This document shows, piece after piece, positions 29,413 through 37,984 of a stretch of 64,000 nt of DNA. The number at the start of each line of letters is the position of its first letter. Position 1 is the first letter of the stretch. The translations under genes were made by a program, and so were the position numbers. Origin of the DNA: Pseudomonas sp. Q1-7 (GTDB lineage: Bacteria; Pseudomonadota; Gammaproteobacteria; Pseudomonadales; Pseudomonadaceae); the NCBI RefSeq assembly GCF_028010285.1, contig NZ_CP116304.1, positions 2,000,501-2,064,500 on the forward strand, read 5' to 3'. Under the pieces are notes generated by a model, which ran no database searches, had not been told where the DNA came from, and was given only the letters and a program-made list of their open reading frames with translations.

Positions 29413-30339
29413 TCAGACACTGGAAACCGGGGCCGCGAAGGGGACGTCCAGCGGTGCGGAATCGAAGGTCTTCAGCAGTTCGACCAGGATCTGCGATGCC
29501 GGGCCCAGGGCCTTGTCCTTGTTGGCGTAGAGGTAGAACGAAGGGTGGCGGCTTCCGCCCTGGTCCAGGGGCAGGGGTTTGAGCTGGCCGTCCTTGAGCT
29601 CTCGTTCGATGAGGTGGCGCGGCAGCCAGGCAAAGCCCAGGCCGCTGCTGACGAAATTGGCCGCGGTGGACAGACTGCCTACCGTCCAGCGCTGTTCGGC
29701 GCCCAGCCAGCCGACGTTGCGCGGTTGGGTGCGGCCGGTGTCGCGGATCACCACCTGCAACTGGCTTTCCAGGTCCTGGAAACTGACCTGGCGTTGCAGG
29801 CGATGCAGCGGATGGTCGGGGTGCGCGACCGCGACGAATTCCACCGAGCAGAGGGCGGCGCCCAGGTAGCCCTGGATATCCAGCGTGGTGATGGCCAGGT
29901 CGGCCGAGCCCTCCAGCAGGACTTCCTCGACGCCGGACAGCACCTCTTCACGCAGGCGCACACGGCAACCGCGGCTTTGCGGCATGAACGCGGAGAGGGC
30001 GCGCACCAGGCGGGCATTGGGGTAGGCGGCGTCGACCACCAGGCGCACTTCGGCTTCCCAGCCCTGCTCCATGTGATGGGCCAGCTCTTCCAGCTGGCTG
30101 GCCTGCTTGACCAGTTGCCGCGAGCGACGCAGCAGCACTTCACCGGCTTCGGTCAGCACCGCCTTGCGTCCTTCGATACGCAGCAGCGGTACGCCCAGTT
30201 GCTCCTGCATGCGCGCGACCGTGTAGCTGACCGAGGACTGCGAGCGGTGTGTGGCCTCGGCGGCCTGGGCGAAGCCGCCGTGGTCCACCACCGCCTGCAG
30301 GGTGCGCCACTGGTCGAGGGTAACGCGCGGGGCTTTCAT
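29413..30339 (-). CDS. LysR-family transcriptional regulator
   Basis: A 308-aa regulator starting at the ATG at 30339 with AGAGGAG upstream. The N-terminal winged helix (about residues 7-65) reads LDQWRTLQAVVDHGGFAQAA, SQSSVSYTVARMQEQLGVPLL; the rest is the periplasmic-binding-like effector domain. Unusually for LysR proteins it is co-directional with and 13 bases upstream of the hydrolase gene rather than divergent, so it probably controls its own operon. The inducer is unknown. Confidence 0.92.
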   Translation of the reverse strand: MKAPRVTLDQWRTLQAVVDHGGFAQAAEATHRSQSSVSYTVARMQEQLGVPLLRIEGRKAVLTEAGEVLLRRSRQLVKQASQLEELAHHMEQGWEAEVRLVVDAAYPNARLVRALSAFMPQSRGCRVRLREEVLSGVEEVLLEGSADLAITTLDIQGYLGAALCSVEFVAVAHPDHPLHRLQRQVSFQDLESQLQVVIRDTGRTQPRNVGWLGAEQRWTVGSLSTAANFVSSGLGFAWLPRHLIERELKDGQLKPLPLDQGGSRHPSFYLYANKDKALGPASQILVELLKTFDSAPLDVPFAAPVSSV

Positions 30340-30448
30340 GCTGTGCTGCTCCTCTTGCTGCTGATGCCGGCAAATCGCCCGCGCCCATGGCGCTGATGCC
30401 GCTTGCGGCGCTCTGTTAAGCTGGCGCTCTCTGCACTGGAGATCGCCC

Positions 30449-30763
30449 ATGAAAAAGCTGTGTTGTGCCGTGTTCGCCCTGCTGCCCGCGCTGGCCGTCG
30501 CCTACCCCATCGAGGTGGAGAAGCAGTACAACGGCGCCGAGATCGTCTACGACACCACCGATATTGCCGACAACCTGGCCGCCATCAACATCCAGAACAT
30601 CGGCGGCACCACAGCCGAATGCAAGGTGGTCTTCGTCAACGGTCCGGAAACCCCGAAGGTGCGCAAGGCACTGATCGAGAGCGGCAAGAGCGCCTACCTG
30701 ACAGCCACCTTCCAGCGTTCGGTGATCAGGCTGCGGATCAAGCTGACCTGCAAGCCCACATGA
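30449..30763 (+). CDS. Small secreted protein with two conserved cysteines
   Basis: A 104-aa protein with an 18-residue signal peptide (MKKLCCAVFALLPALAVA, cleavage before YPIEVEK). The mature domain is beta-rich, with Cys in TAECKVVF and in the last strand KLTCKPT, which could form a disulfide. Similar short pseudomonad proteins carry the wrong label 3-phosphoglycerate kinase in databases, from memory; nothing in this sequence supports that activity. It is divergent from the LysR gene. Confidence 0.8.
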   Translation: MKKLCCAVFALLPALAVAYPIEVEKQYNGAEIVYDTTDIADNLAAINIQNIGGTTAECKVVFVNGPETPKVRKALIESGKSAYLTATFQRSVIRLRIKLTCKPT

Positions 30764-30916
30764 GCGGGTCGGGGCACAGCAAGCAGCCTAGTGCCCCTCC
30801 TGCTACAAATCAACTTTCTTGATGTTTTTAGGCGGATATTTACGCTTTTTTATCGATTCATGACGACCTAATCTGCGCCCCATCGACGCAATCAACCCCG
30901 ATGGAGGCAGCCCCCC

Positions 30917-31516
30917 ATGTCCCGCGTACTCGTCATCGAAAGCAGCGCCCGCCAGCAAGGTTCCGTTTCCCGCCAGCTCACCCAGGACTTCATCGCGCAA
31001 TGGTCGGCCGCCCACCCGGCCGATGAGATTACCGTCCGCGACCTTGCCGTGGAGCAGGTCCCGCACCTGGACGCCGACCTCCTGGGTGGCTGGATGAAGC
31101 CCGCCGACCAGCAGAGTGAAAGCGAGAAGGCCGCTCTGGTGCGCTCCAACCTGCTGACCGAGGAACTGCTGGCGGCCGACGTACTGGTGATGGCGGCTCC
31201 CATGTACAACTTCGCCATCCCCAGCACCCTGAAATCCTGGCTGGATCACGTGCTGCGCGCCGGCGTCACCTTCAAGTACACCGAAACCGGCCCGAAGGGC
31301 CTGCTCACCGGCAAGCGCGCCTTCGTCCTGACCGCTCGCGGCGGCATCTACTCCGGCAGCCCGCTGGACCATCAGGAGCCCTATCTGCGCCAGGCGATGA
31401 GCTTCATCGGTATCCATGACGTGACCTTCATCCACGCCGAAGGCCTGAACATGGGCAACGAGTTCCAGGAAAAAGGCCTGGCCTCGGCCAAGGCCCGGCT
31501 GGCCCAGGTCGCCTGA
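30917..31516 (+). CDS. azoR: FMN-dependent NADH-azoreductase AzoR
   Basis: A 199-aa flavodoxin-like quinone/azo reductase. The FMN phosphate loop is IESSARQQGSVSRQLT, and the central MAAPMYNFAIPSTLKSWLDHVLRAGVTFKYTE block is a strong AzoR signature; TARGGIYSG also fits. It reduces quinones and azo compounds with NADH through bound FMN as a homodimer. The 150-base region upstream is AT-rich (near 30800-30860) and probably contains its promoter. A good terminator follows. Confidence 0.94.
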   Translation: MSRVLVIESSARQQGSVSRQLTQDFIAQWSAAHPADEITVRDLAVEQVPHLDADLLGGWMKPADQQSESEKAALVRSNLLTEELLAADVLVMAAPMYNFAIPSTLKSWLDHVLRAGVTFKYTETGPKGLLTGKRAFVLTARGGIYSGSPLDHQEPYLRQAMSFIGIHDVTFIHAEGLNMGNEFQEKGLASAKARLAQVA

Positions 31517-31576
31517 TCCCGCGTCACCCACCGGCTCCTCCTGGTGCGCCAACGCTCCGTGGGCGCACCTTCCCTG

Positions 31577-31604
31577 CCCGGCCTGATTCAGGCCGGGCTT
31601 TTTT
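31577..31604 (+). terminator. Rho-independent terminator after azoR
   Basis: CCCGGCCTGATTCAGGCCGGG followed by CTTTTTT, about 60 bases past the azoR stop. Confidence 0.92.
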
Positions 31605-31795
31605 ATGTCCGGGAGCAGGGGGCTTTTGCCTGAACGATGGCGTTTTCAACAATGCCGAGGACGGCCCTGCCCGGGTGGTCAGTTTTCCCGCTTGTTAAGC
31701 TTCCGCTCGCGGCAAGGAAGGCGTATGTTCGCCGGCTGCTTTGCGAGGCCCCCGATGATTTCCCTCCCGTTCCATTCCCGCGTGCCGAGACGCTC

Positions 31796-32692
31796 ATGAG
31801 GCTCTCCGGTCGCGGTGTCGCGCTGTCGCTGACGGCGTCTGTGCTCTTCGCCCTGATGCCCGGTTACGTGCGCGAACTGGCGCCGCTGGACGGCGTGCAG
31901 GTCTTCGCCCAGAGGGTGCTCTGGTCGATTCCGGCGGTGTTGATGCTGCTGGCGCTGAGTCGCCAGTGGCCGGCCTTCGTGGCGGTGCTCGGACGCTTGC
32001 GGCGCGAGCCCTTGCTGCTCGCGTCATTGCCCCTGTCGGCGTTGTTGATCGGCCTGCAGTGGGGGCTGTTCCTCTGGGCGCCCTTGCAGGGACGGATGCT
32101 GGAGGTGTCGCTCGGCTACTTCCTGCTGCCCTTGGCGATGGTGCTGGCCGGTCGGCTGTTCTACGCCGAACGCCTGCGGCCGTTGCAATTGCTGGCAGTG
32201 GTGTGCGCGCTGGCGGGCGTGCTGCATGAGCTCTGGCTGACCCGTGCCTTCTCCTGGCTGACCCTGGTCACTGCCCTGGGCTACCCGCCCTATTTCATGC
32301 TGCGTCGCTGGATGCGGCTGGATGCGCTGTCCGGTTTCATCCTGGAAATGCTGGTGCTGGCGCCCCTGGCCATCTGGCTGATTCTTCGCTTCTCGCCGCC
32401 TGGCGCGTTCGCCCAGGCGCCGCAGCTCTGGTGGTTGATTCCCGGCCTGGGGCTGCTCGGCACCCTGGCTTTTGCCGCCATGATGGCGTCCAGCCGGCTG
32501 CTGCCGCTGGGGCTGTTCGGCATTCTCAGCTACGTGGAGCCGGTGCTGCTGTTCGCGGTGGCGGTGGCCTTCCTAGGCGAATCCTTCGATCCCGCCCAGC
32601 TCTGGACCTACCTGCCGATCTGGCTGGCCGTGGTGCTGATCGGCTGGGACAGCGCCAACCTGCTGCGCAAGCAGGCGCGGCAAGGCCTGTAG
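31796..32692 (+). CDS. rarD: RarD-type EamA permease
   Basis: A 298-aa inner-membrane protein with ten likely helices in two EamA halves. The start MRLSGRGVALSLTASVLFALMPGY at the ATG at 31796 matches RarD-family openings; the longer frame back to 31637 is unlikely because it carries only arginine-rich text and overlaps the region after the azoR terminator. The block QVFAQRVLWSIPAVLMLLALSRQW matches the EILTHRVIWS region of E. coli RarD. RarD was named from chloramphenicol resistance work, but its physiological substrate is not settled. Confidence 0.85.
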   Translation: MRLSGRGVALSLTASVLFALMPGYVRELAPLDGVQVFAQRVLWSIPAVLMLLALSRQWPAFVAVLGRLRREPLLLASLPLSALLIGLQWGLFLWAPLQGRMLEVSLGYFLLPLAMVLAGRLFYAERLRPLQLLAVVCALAGVLHELWLTRAFSWLTLVTALGYPPYFMLRRWMRLDALSGFILEMLVLAPLAIWLILRFSPPGAFAQAPQLWWLIPGLGLLGTLAFAAMMASSRLLPLGLFGILSYVEPVLLFAVAVAFLGESFDPAQLWTYLPIWLAVVLIGWDSANLLRKQARQGL

Positions 32693-32700
32693 CGTTCCAT

Positions 32701-33096
32701 TCAACGGCCCGCCAGGGCGTCCAGCACGTGGTCCCGCAACAGCGGCGCCAGGTTTTCCGGGTGGGGGGCGCCGGGCTCCAGCCAGGCCAGCTCTTCCAGC
32801 TCCGCTGCCGCGTGCACCGCGCGGGGCAGGCGGGCGACGAAGATGTCGGCATCCACCCAGGTGTCGGCTTCATTGGCGGCCGGTGCGCGGAAGCGGCCCA
32901 GGGGCGTAAGGGCGGAGGCCTCCAGGCGTAGCTGGAGTTCTTCCCAGAGTTCGCGTTGCAGGGCTTGCAGCGGACTTTCGTCCGCTTCGCGCTTGCCGCC
33001 GGGCAGCATCAGCGCCCGGGTACCGCGCTTGCGCACCAGCAGCAGGCGGTCGTTTGGGTCCAGCAGGCAGGCGGCGGCGATGTTCAGGGTGGTCAT
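32701..33096 (-). CDS. NUDIX hydrolase
   Basis: A 131-aa pyrophosphohydrolase. The NUDIX box runs from GGKREADESPLQALQRELWE to EEL (about residues 33-55), with the metal-binding REXXEE glutamates present (RELWEEL). The opening LNIAAACLLDPNDRLLLVRKRGTRALMLPGG resembles MutT-like housekeeping enzymes that clear oxidised or unusual nucleotides, but the substrate cannot be fixed. Its start overlaps the previous gene's stop by 4 bases, so it is co-translated with the RibD-like reductase. Confidence 0.93.
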   Translation of the reverse strand: MTTLNIAAACLLDPNDRLLLVRKRGTRALMLPGGKREADESPLQALQRELWEELQLRLEASALTPLGRFRAPAANEADTWVDADIFVARLPRAVHAAAELEELAWLEPGAPHPENLAPLLRDHVLDALAGR

Positions 33097-33638
33097 GTGA
33101 TCTCGGCTTCGGGCAGGAATTGGTAGTGCAGCTGCACCACGCCGGTGGGGAAGCTGCGCTGCTCGCGTAGCTGGAGGCGGCGTTCGAGGCCGGCGGCGAA
33201 CAGCGGGATGCCGGCACCCAGCAGATGGGGAATGACGCTGACCACCAGCTCATCGAGCAGGCCGGCAGAGTAGCAGCTTCCGGCCAGTGAACCACCACCC
33301 ACCAGCCAGATGCGCTTGCAACCAGCGGCAGCCAGTTGCTCGATGGCCTGGGCCGGTGTGTCGTGGTTGATCCGCACGTCCGGCGCGGCGGGCGGCAGGT
33401 CGCCGCGGGCCAGCACCAGGCAGGGTTTGCCGGGGTAGGGCCAGTCGCCGCCGAAGGCGAGCAGGGTTTCGTAGGTCGCGCGGCCCATCAGCAGGCCGTC
33501 GATGCTGTCGTAGAAGGCCTGATAGCCGTGGTCGTCACCCGATTCTTCGATGGCCTCCAGCCAATCGACGCGGCCATCCGGGCGGGCGATGTAGCCATCC
33601 AGGCTGGCGGCGACGTAGTAGATCAGGGCTGGGCGCAT
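33093..33638 (-). CDS. Dihydrofolate reductase-like (RibD C-terminal family) protein
   Basis: A 181-aa NADPH-binding protein of the DHFR/RibD-C superfamily. It starts with YYVAASLDGYIARPDGRVDWL, the family signature, and has LLMGRATYETLLAFGGDWPY and the nucleotide-binding IWLVGGGSLAGS. Such stand-alone proteins reduce pterin- or riboflavin-like compounds, but most are uncharacterised and they rarely replace true FolA. GGAG precedes the ATG at 33638. It is the first gene of a two-gene unit with a NUDIX hydrolase. Confidence 0.9.
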   Translation of the reverse strand: MRPALIYYVAASLDGYIARPDGRVDWLEAIEESGDDHGYQAFYDSIDGLLMGRATYETLLAFGGDWPYPGKPCLVLARGDLPPAAPDVRINHDTPAQAIEQLAAAGCKRIWLVGGGSLAGSCYSAGLLDELVVSVIPHLLGAGIPLFAAGLERRLQLREQRSFPTGVVQLHYQFLPEAEIT

Positions 33639-33775
33639 GGCAGGGCTCCGATTGTGGCTGGAAAGAGCGTATATGCGCTGGCGGGTTCCGTCGCTGTGTC
33701 GCAGGTAAATCGCGCGTTCGCTCGCGACTCCGGGTAACCTATGCAGCTGTTTACGCTTTCGATCGAGGTAGCCCC

Positions 33776-35107
33776 GTGTTTTCCCAATTCGCCCTGCACG
33801 AACGTCTGCTCAAGGCCGTTGCCGAACTCAAATTCGTCGAGCCGACCCCGGTGCAGGTGGCGGCCATCCCGCCGGCCCTGGAAGGGCGCGACCTGCGGGT
33901 GACCGCCCAGACCGGCAGCGGCAAGACCGCCGCCTTCGTCCTGCCGTTGCTCAACCGCCTGATCGGCGAAGCCAAGCCCCGTGTACGCATTCGCTCGCTG
34001 ATCCTGCTGCCGACCCGCGAGCTGGCCCAGCAGACGTTGAAGGAAGTGGAGCGTTTCTCCCAGTTCACATTCATCAAGTCCGGCCTGGTCACTGGTGGCG
34101 AGGGCTTCAAGGAACAGGCGGCCCTGCTGCGCAAGCTGCCCGACGTGCTGATCGCCACCCCCGGCCGCCTGGTGGAACACCTGGACGCCGGCAACCTGGA
34201 CCTGCGCGAAGTGGAAGTGCTGGTGCTGGACGAAGCCGACCGCATGCTCGACATGGGCTTCGCCGAGGACATGCAGCGCATCACCGAACTCTGCGCCAAC
34301 CGCCAGCAGACCCTGCTGTTCTCCGCCACCACCGGCGGCAATGCCCTGCGCGAGGTGATCGCCAAGGTGCTGCGCGACCCGCTGCACCTGCGCCTGAACA
34401 GCGTCGACCAGCTCAATGAGAACACCCGCCAGCAGATCATCACCGCCGACGACCCCGAACATAAGGAGCAACTGGCGCGCTGGTTGCTGGCCAACGAGAC
34501 CTACCAGAAGGCGATCCTCTTCACCAACACCCGCGCCCAGGCCGACCGCCTCTACGGCCACCTGGTGGCGGGTGGCTACAAGGCCTTCGTGCTGCACGGC
34601 GAGAAGGACCAGAAGGACCGCAAGCTGGCCATCGAGCGGGTCAAGCAGGGCGGCACCAAGGTGCTGGTGGCCACCGATGTCGCCGCACGCGGCCTGGACA
34701 TCGAGGGCCTGGACCTGGTGATCAACTTCGACATGCCGCGTTCCGGCGACGAGTACGTGCACCGCGTCGGCCGGACCGGTCGTGCCGGCGGCGAGGGCCT
34801 GGCGGTTTCGCTGATCTGCCACAACGACTGGAACCTGATGTCGAGCGTCGAGCGCTACCTCAAGCAGAGCTTCGAACGCCGCGTCATCAAGGAGCTCAAG
34901 GGCACCTACAGCGGCCCGAAAAAGGTCAAGGCATCCGGCAAGGCCGCCGGCACCAAGAAGAAAAAGACCGACAAGAAAGGCGACAAGAAGACCACCGCCA
35001 AGTCCGCCGCACCCAAGCGCAAGCCCAGCAAGCCGCGCGAGGAGTCCCGTGTGGTGAGTGGCGACGGCCTGGCGCCGCTCAAACGCAGGAAGCCGGCGGC
35101 GGAATAA
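33776..35107 (+). CDS. DEAD-box ATP-dependent RNA helicase
   Basis: A 443-aa helicase. It starts with GTG at 33776 behind GAGGTAGCCCC. Motifs in order: Q-motif (F-x-EPTPVQ), Walker A AQTGSGKT (about 45-52), PTRELAQQ, VLDEADRMLDMGF, SAT as FSATTGG, then the second domain with VATDVAARGLDIEGLDLVINFD and HRVGRTGRAGG. The last 70 residues are a lysine-rich disordered tail (KKKKTDKKGDKKTTAK), probably for RNA binding. It resembles the RhlE/SrmB branch; the exact cellular RNA target is unknown. Confidence 0.94.
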   Translation: MFSQFALHERLLKAVAELKFVEPTPVQVAAIPPALEGRDLRVTAQTGSGKTAAFVLPLLNRLIGEAKPRVRIRSLILLPTRELAQQTLKEVERFSQFTFIKSGLVTGGEGFKEQAALLRKLPDVLIATPGRLVEHLDAGNLDLREVEVLVLDEADRMLDMGFAEDMQRITELCANRQQTLLFSATTGGNALREVIAKVLRDPLHLRLNSVDQLNENTRQQIITADDPEHKEQLARWLLANETYQKAILFTNTRAQADRLYGHLVAGGYKAFVLHGEKDQKDRKLAIERVKQGGTKVLVATDVAARGLDIEGLDLVINFDMPRSGDEYVHRVGRTGRAGGEGLAVSLICHNDWNLMSSVERYLKQSFERRVIKELKGTYSGPKKVKASGKAAGTKKKKTDKKGDKKTTAKSAAPKRKPSKPREESRVVSGDGLAPLKRRKPAAE

Positions 35108-35110
35108 GCC

Positions 35111-35398
35111 TTGTCACTGGACCTCACCCAGCCCGTCCAGGCGTTGCTGCTGACTTACTTGGCGATGAGTCTGCTGTGCTTCGTCGCCTACTGGCGTGAC
35201 AAGCACCTGGCCATCGCCGGCCAGCGACGGATTCCGGAGTCACGCTTGCATCTGCTGGAGCTTCTCGGCGGCTGGCCGGGCGGCCTGCTGGCCCAGCGGC
35301 TGATCCGCCACAAGAACCGCAAGGTCGCCTACCAGGTGAAGTTCTGGCTGATCGTGGCCGTGCATCTGGGCGCGCTGGGGTATTGGGTCTCGCATTGA
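35111..35398 (+). CDS. DUF1294 membrane protein
   Basis: A 95-aa protein with two to three membrane helices, beginning at TTG 35111, 3 bases after the helicase stop. The DUF1294 signature is clear: YLAMSLLCFVAYWRDKHLA, RRIPESRLHLLELLGGWPGG and AQRLIRHKNRKVAYQVKFWL. Function is unknown; in many bacteria the same domain follows a cold-shock domain. The TTG start has no strong ribosome site, so it is probably translated by coupling to the helicase gene. Confidence 0.88.
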   Translation: MSLDLTQPVQALLLTYLAMSLLCFVAYWRDKHLAIAGQRRIPESRLHLLELLGGWPGGLLAQRLIRHKNRKVAYQVKFWLIVAVHLGALGYWVSH

Positions 35399-35468
35399 TG
35401 GCGCAGGGGCTGCCCTGCGGTCAGCTTCGCGAATGAATGCTCACGGACCTGGCCGCTCACGGCACCTG

Positions 35469-35555
35469 GCGTAGGGTGGATGTCGTTTTTTACATCCACC
35501 AACGGGGCCGGGTCTGACGCCGATGGTGGATCGGTAAAGCTGATCCACCCTACGC
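35469..35555. repeat. Palindromic GTAGGGTGGAT element
   Basis: The outer ends GCGTAGGGTGGAT and ATCCACCCTACGC are a perfect 13-base inverted repeat (35469-35481, 35543-35555). Inside are two smaller hairpins, GGTGGATG...CATCCACC and GGTGGATC...GATCCACC. It sits between convergent genes and may act as a processing or termination site. The inner motif GGTGGAT also forms the hairpin at 1294-1318. Confidence 0.85.
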
Positions 35556-35573
35556 AGGCAATGTCGGGCCGGT

Positions 35574-36551
35574 TCAGGGCACCAGCACGATCTTCCCGTC
35601 GCGCTCGCCGCTGGCCGCCGCGGCCACCGCTTCCTTGATCCGGCTGATGTCGTAGGTGGCGGCGATGCGCGCCTTGAGCTTGCCGCCGGCGATCAGTTGG
35701 ATCAGTTCGCCGAACAGCTGCATCTGCTGCTGCGGCGTGGCCTGGCGGAACCAGCGGGCCAGCCAGAAGCCCTTCAGGGTCACGTCGCGGAACACGAAGG
35801 AACCCGGGTTCACCTGGCAGGGCTCGCCGCTCATGCGGCCGTAGTTCACCAGCACGCCGCCGTCGGCCAGGCTGGCCGCCAGGTGATCGGTGGAGGCGCC
35901 GCCCACGGCGTCGATGCCCAGTTTCACCGGTGCGCCGCCGGTGGCTTCGCGCACACGCTTGGGCAGGTCCGGGCCGTCCACCAGCACCACGTCGCCACCT
36001 TCGGCCCGGACCGCCGCCACCGCCGAGTCGCGGCGCACCACGTTGAGGGTCTTCAGCCCGCGGATCTTCGCCAACTGGATCAGGTAACTGCCCACGCCGG
36101 AGTTGGCGGCGTTCTGGATCACCCAGTCGCCAGGTTGCAGGTCGACGAAGTCGCGCAGCATCAGGTAGGCGGTGGGTGGATTGACCGTGAGCATCGCCAG
36201 TTGCTGCGGGTCGGCGCTGGGCAGCGGGATGAGCTGCTTGGCGTCGGCGATCAGATGGGTGCGCCAGGTGCCGCAGCCCACCGGCAGCAGCACGGTCTGG
36301 CCGGGCTTGAGGGCGCTGACGTCGGCGGCGACTTCCAGCACTTCGCCCACGCCTTCATTGCCGCCGATGGCGGGGAGGGGCGGCAACATGCCGTACTCGC
36401 CGGTCAGGGTGAGCACGTCGGACGGATTGATCGGCGCCGCCAGCACTTTCACCAGCGCCTGGCCAGCGGCCACGGGCGGCAGTTCGAACTCCACGGCTTC
36501 GATCACATCCTGAGGCACCGGGCCTCGGGTCTGGTATTCGGCTTTGAGCAT
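35574..36551 (-). CDS. Zinc-free MDR reductase, MECR/trans-2-enoyl reductase-like
   Basis: A 325-aa medium-chain dehydrogenase/reductase. Key blocks are LAAPINPSDVLTLTGEYG, AIGGNEGVGEVLEV, TVNPPTAYLML and VIQNAANSGVGSYLIQLAK, which together match the mitochondrial enoyl reductase/2-enoyl thioester reductase branch rather than zinc alcohol dehydrogenases; the zinc-binding cysteines are absent. It probably reduces an enoyl thioester or quinone with NADPH. AGGAG lies before the ATG. It stands alone, convergent with the DUF1294 gene and divergent from pchP. Confidence 0.88.
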   Translation of the reverse strand: MLKAEYQTRGPVPQDVIEAVEFELPPVAAGQALVKVLAAPINPSDVLTLTGEYGMLPPLPAIGGNEGVGEVLEVAADVSALKPGQTVLLPVGCGTWRTHLIADAKQLIPLPSADPQQLAMLTVNPPTAYLMLRDFVDLQPGDWVIQNAANSGVGSYLIQLAKIRGLKTLNVVRRDSAVAAVRAEGGDVVLVDGPDLPKRVREATGGAPVKLGIDAVGGASTDHLAASLADGGVLVNYGRMSGEPCQVNPGSFVFRDVTLKGFWLARWFRQATPQQQMQLFGELIQLIAGGKLKARIAATYDISRIKEAVAAAASGERDGKIVLVP

Positions 36552-36759
36552 GGCGCTTCTCCTGGCGGCTTGGGGAAGCTGAGTCTAGCCGCTGACCGGC
36601 ACCGCCAACTGAATCCCCCGGCATTTGCGGCGTTGATGGCATGACGCGTCGAGGACGTTGGAGGTCGTTCTCGTGCGGGGCGCGGGCAGGCTCTTTGCTA
36701 GGTTCGGCGGCGAAGCAGGAGTAGCGCTTCCCCACGCCATCCAACAAGGGAATAAGAAG

Positions 36760-37818
36760 ATGAAGATCGCCAAGACGCTGATGTCCGCAGCCCTTAGTCT
36801 CGGTCTGGCCGTCACCGCACAGGCCGCCACCGAGCTCGCACACTGGCCCGAGCCCGCGGCGAAGCAATTGAATGCCCTGATCGCCAAGCACGCCAACCAG
36901 GGCAATTTCGCGGTATTCGACATGGACAACACCAGCTACCGCTACGACCTGGAAGAGTCGCTGCTGCCATTCCTGGAAATGAAAGGCGTGCTCACCCGCG
37001 AGAAGCTGGACCCCTCCCTCAGGCTGATCCCCTTCAAGGATGTGAACGGCCACAAGGAAAGCCTGAACAGCTACTACTACCGGTTGTGCGAAGTGGACGA
37101 TCTGGTCTGCTACCCCTGGGTCGCCCAAGTGTTCTCCGGTTTCACCCTGGGTGAGCTGAAAGGCTACGTCGACGAACTGATGGCCCACGGCAAGCCGATT
37201 CCCGCCACCTACTACGAGGGGGATGAGGTGAAGACCATCGAGATCAACCCGCCGAAGGTCTTCACCGGCCAGAAGGAGCTGATGAACAAGCTCCACGAGA
37301 ACGGTATCGAGGTGTACATCATCACCGCCGCCCTGGAGGAGCTGGTGCGCATGGTCGCCGCGGACCCGAAGTACGGCTACAACGTGAAGCCGGAAAATGT
37401 CATCGGCGTCACCACGCTGCTGAAGGACCGCAAGACCGGCGCCCTGACCACCAGCCGCAAGCAGATCGCCGACGGCCAGTATGACCAGAAGGCCAACCTC
37501 GACCTGGAACTGACTCCCTACCTCTGGACCCCAGCCACCTGGATGTCCGGCAAGTACGCGGCGATCCTCACCTATATCGATGAGTGGAAGAAGCCCATCC
37601 TGGCCGCCGGCGATACCCCCATCAGCGACGGCTACATGATGTTCCATGGCACCGACGTGGCCAAAGGCGGCATCAACCTGTGGATCAATCGCAAGGCCAA
37701 GTACATGGAGCAGATCGCTGCCATGCAGAAGCGCAACGCCGAGGCCCAGGCAAGCCAGGGCCTGCCGGTGACGGCGGACAAGAACTGGATCGTGGTGGTC
37801 CCCGACGACATCCAGTGA
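36760..37818 (+). CDS. pchP: Phosphorylcholine phosphatase PchP-like (HAD superfamily)
   Basis: A 352-aa secreted phosphatase, close to the length I recall for P. aeruginosa PchP. A 22-residue signal peptide (cleavage after TAQA) puts it in the periplasm. The HAD nucleophile motif is FDMDNT (DMDNT at 54-58); later [11 protein letters not shown] and [11 protein letters not shown] supply the threonine and acidic motifs. PchP hydrolyses phosphorylcholine released by phospholipase C, giving choline, and a phospholipase C-like gene follows 166 bases downstream on the same strand. That pairing supports the call. A terminator separates the two. Confidence 0.88.
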   Translation: MKIAKTLMSAALSLGLAVTAQAATELAHWPEPAAKQLNALIAKHANQGNFAVFDMDNTSYRYDLEESLLPFLEMKGVLTREKLDPSLRLIPFKDVNGHKESLNSYYYRLCEVDDLVCYPWVAQVFSGFTLGELKGYVDELMAHGKPIPATYYEGDEVKTIEINPPKVFTGQKELMNKLHENGIEVYIITAALEELVRMVAADPKYGYNVKPENVIGVTTLLKDRKTGALTTSRKQIADGQYDQKANLDLELTPYLWTPATWMSGKYAAILTYIDEWKKPILAAGDTPISDGYMMFHGTDVAKGGINLWINRKAKYMEQIAAMQKRNAEAQASQGLPVTADKNWIVVVPDDIQ

Positions 37819-37824
37819 AGCAGA

Positions 37825-37852
37825 CGGCCGCCCCCGGGCGGCCGTTTCGCTT
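37825..37852 (+). terminator. Terminator after pchP
   Basis: GACGGCCGCC, CCCG loop, GGCGGCCGTTTCG, 7 bases past the stop. Short T run, so moderate strength. Confidence 0.75.
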
Positions 37853-37984
37853 GTGCGCCATGCACTACAGTGGTTCCTGACGGCTTGATCGGTGAGTCCG
37901 GCTGTCCTGGCTGGTCAGTGAAGGCCCGTGAAGTGGCTGGTACGCTGGTGGGCCCTGCGCGAAAACCTGCCCCTGGAGTGATCG

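Noticed and set aside
30449-30763. 3-phosphoglycerate kinase label for the small secreted protein
   Set aside because: The protein has 104 residues with a signal peptide and no nucleotide-binding motif; the label is a propagated database error as far as I recall.
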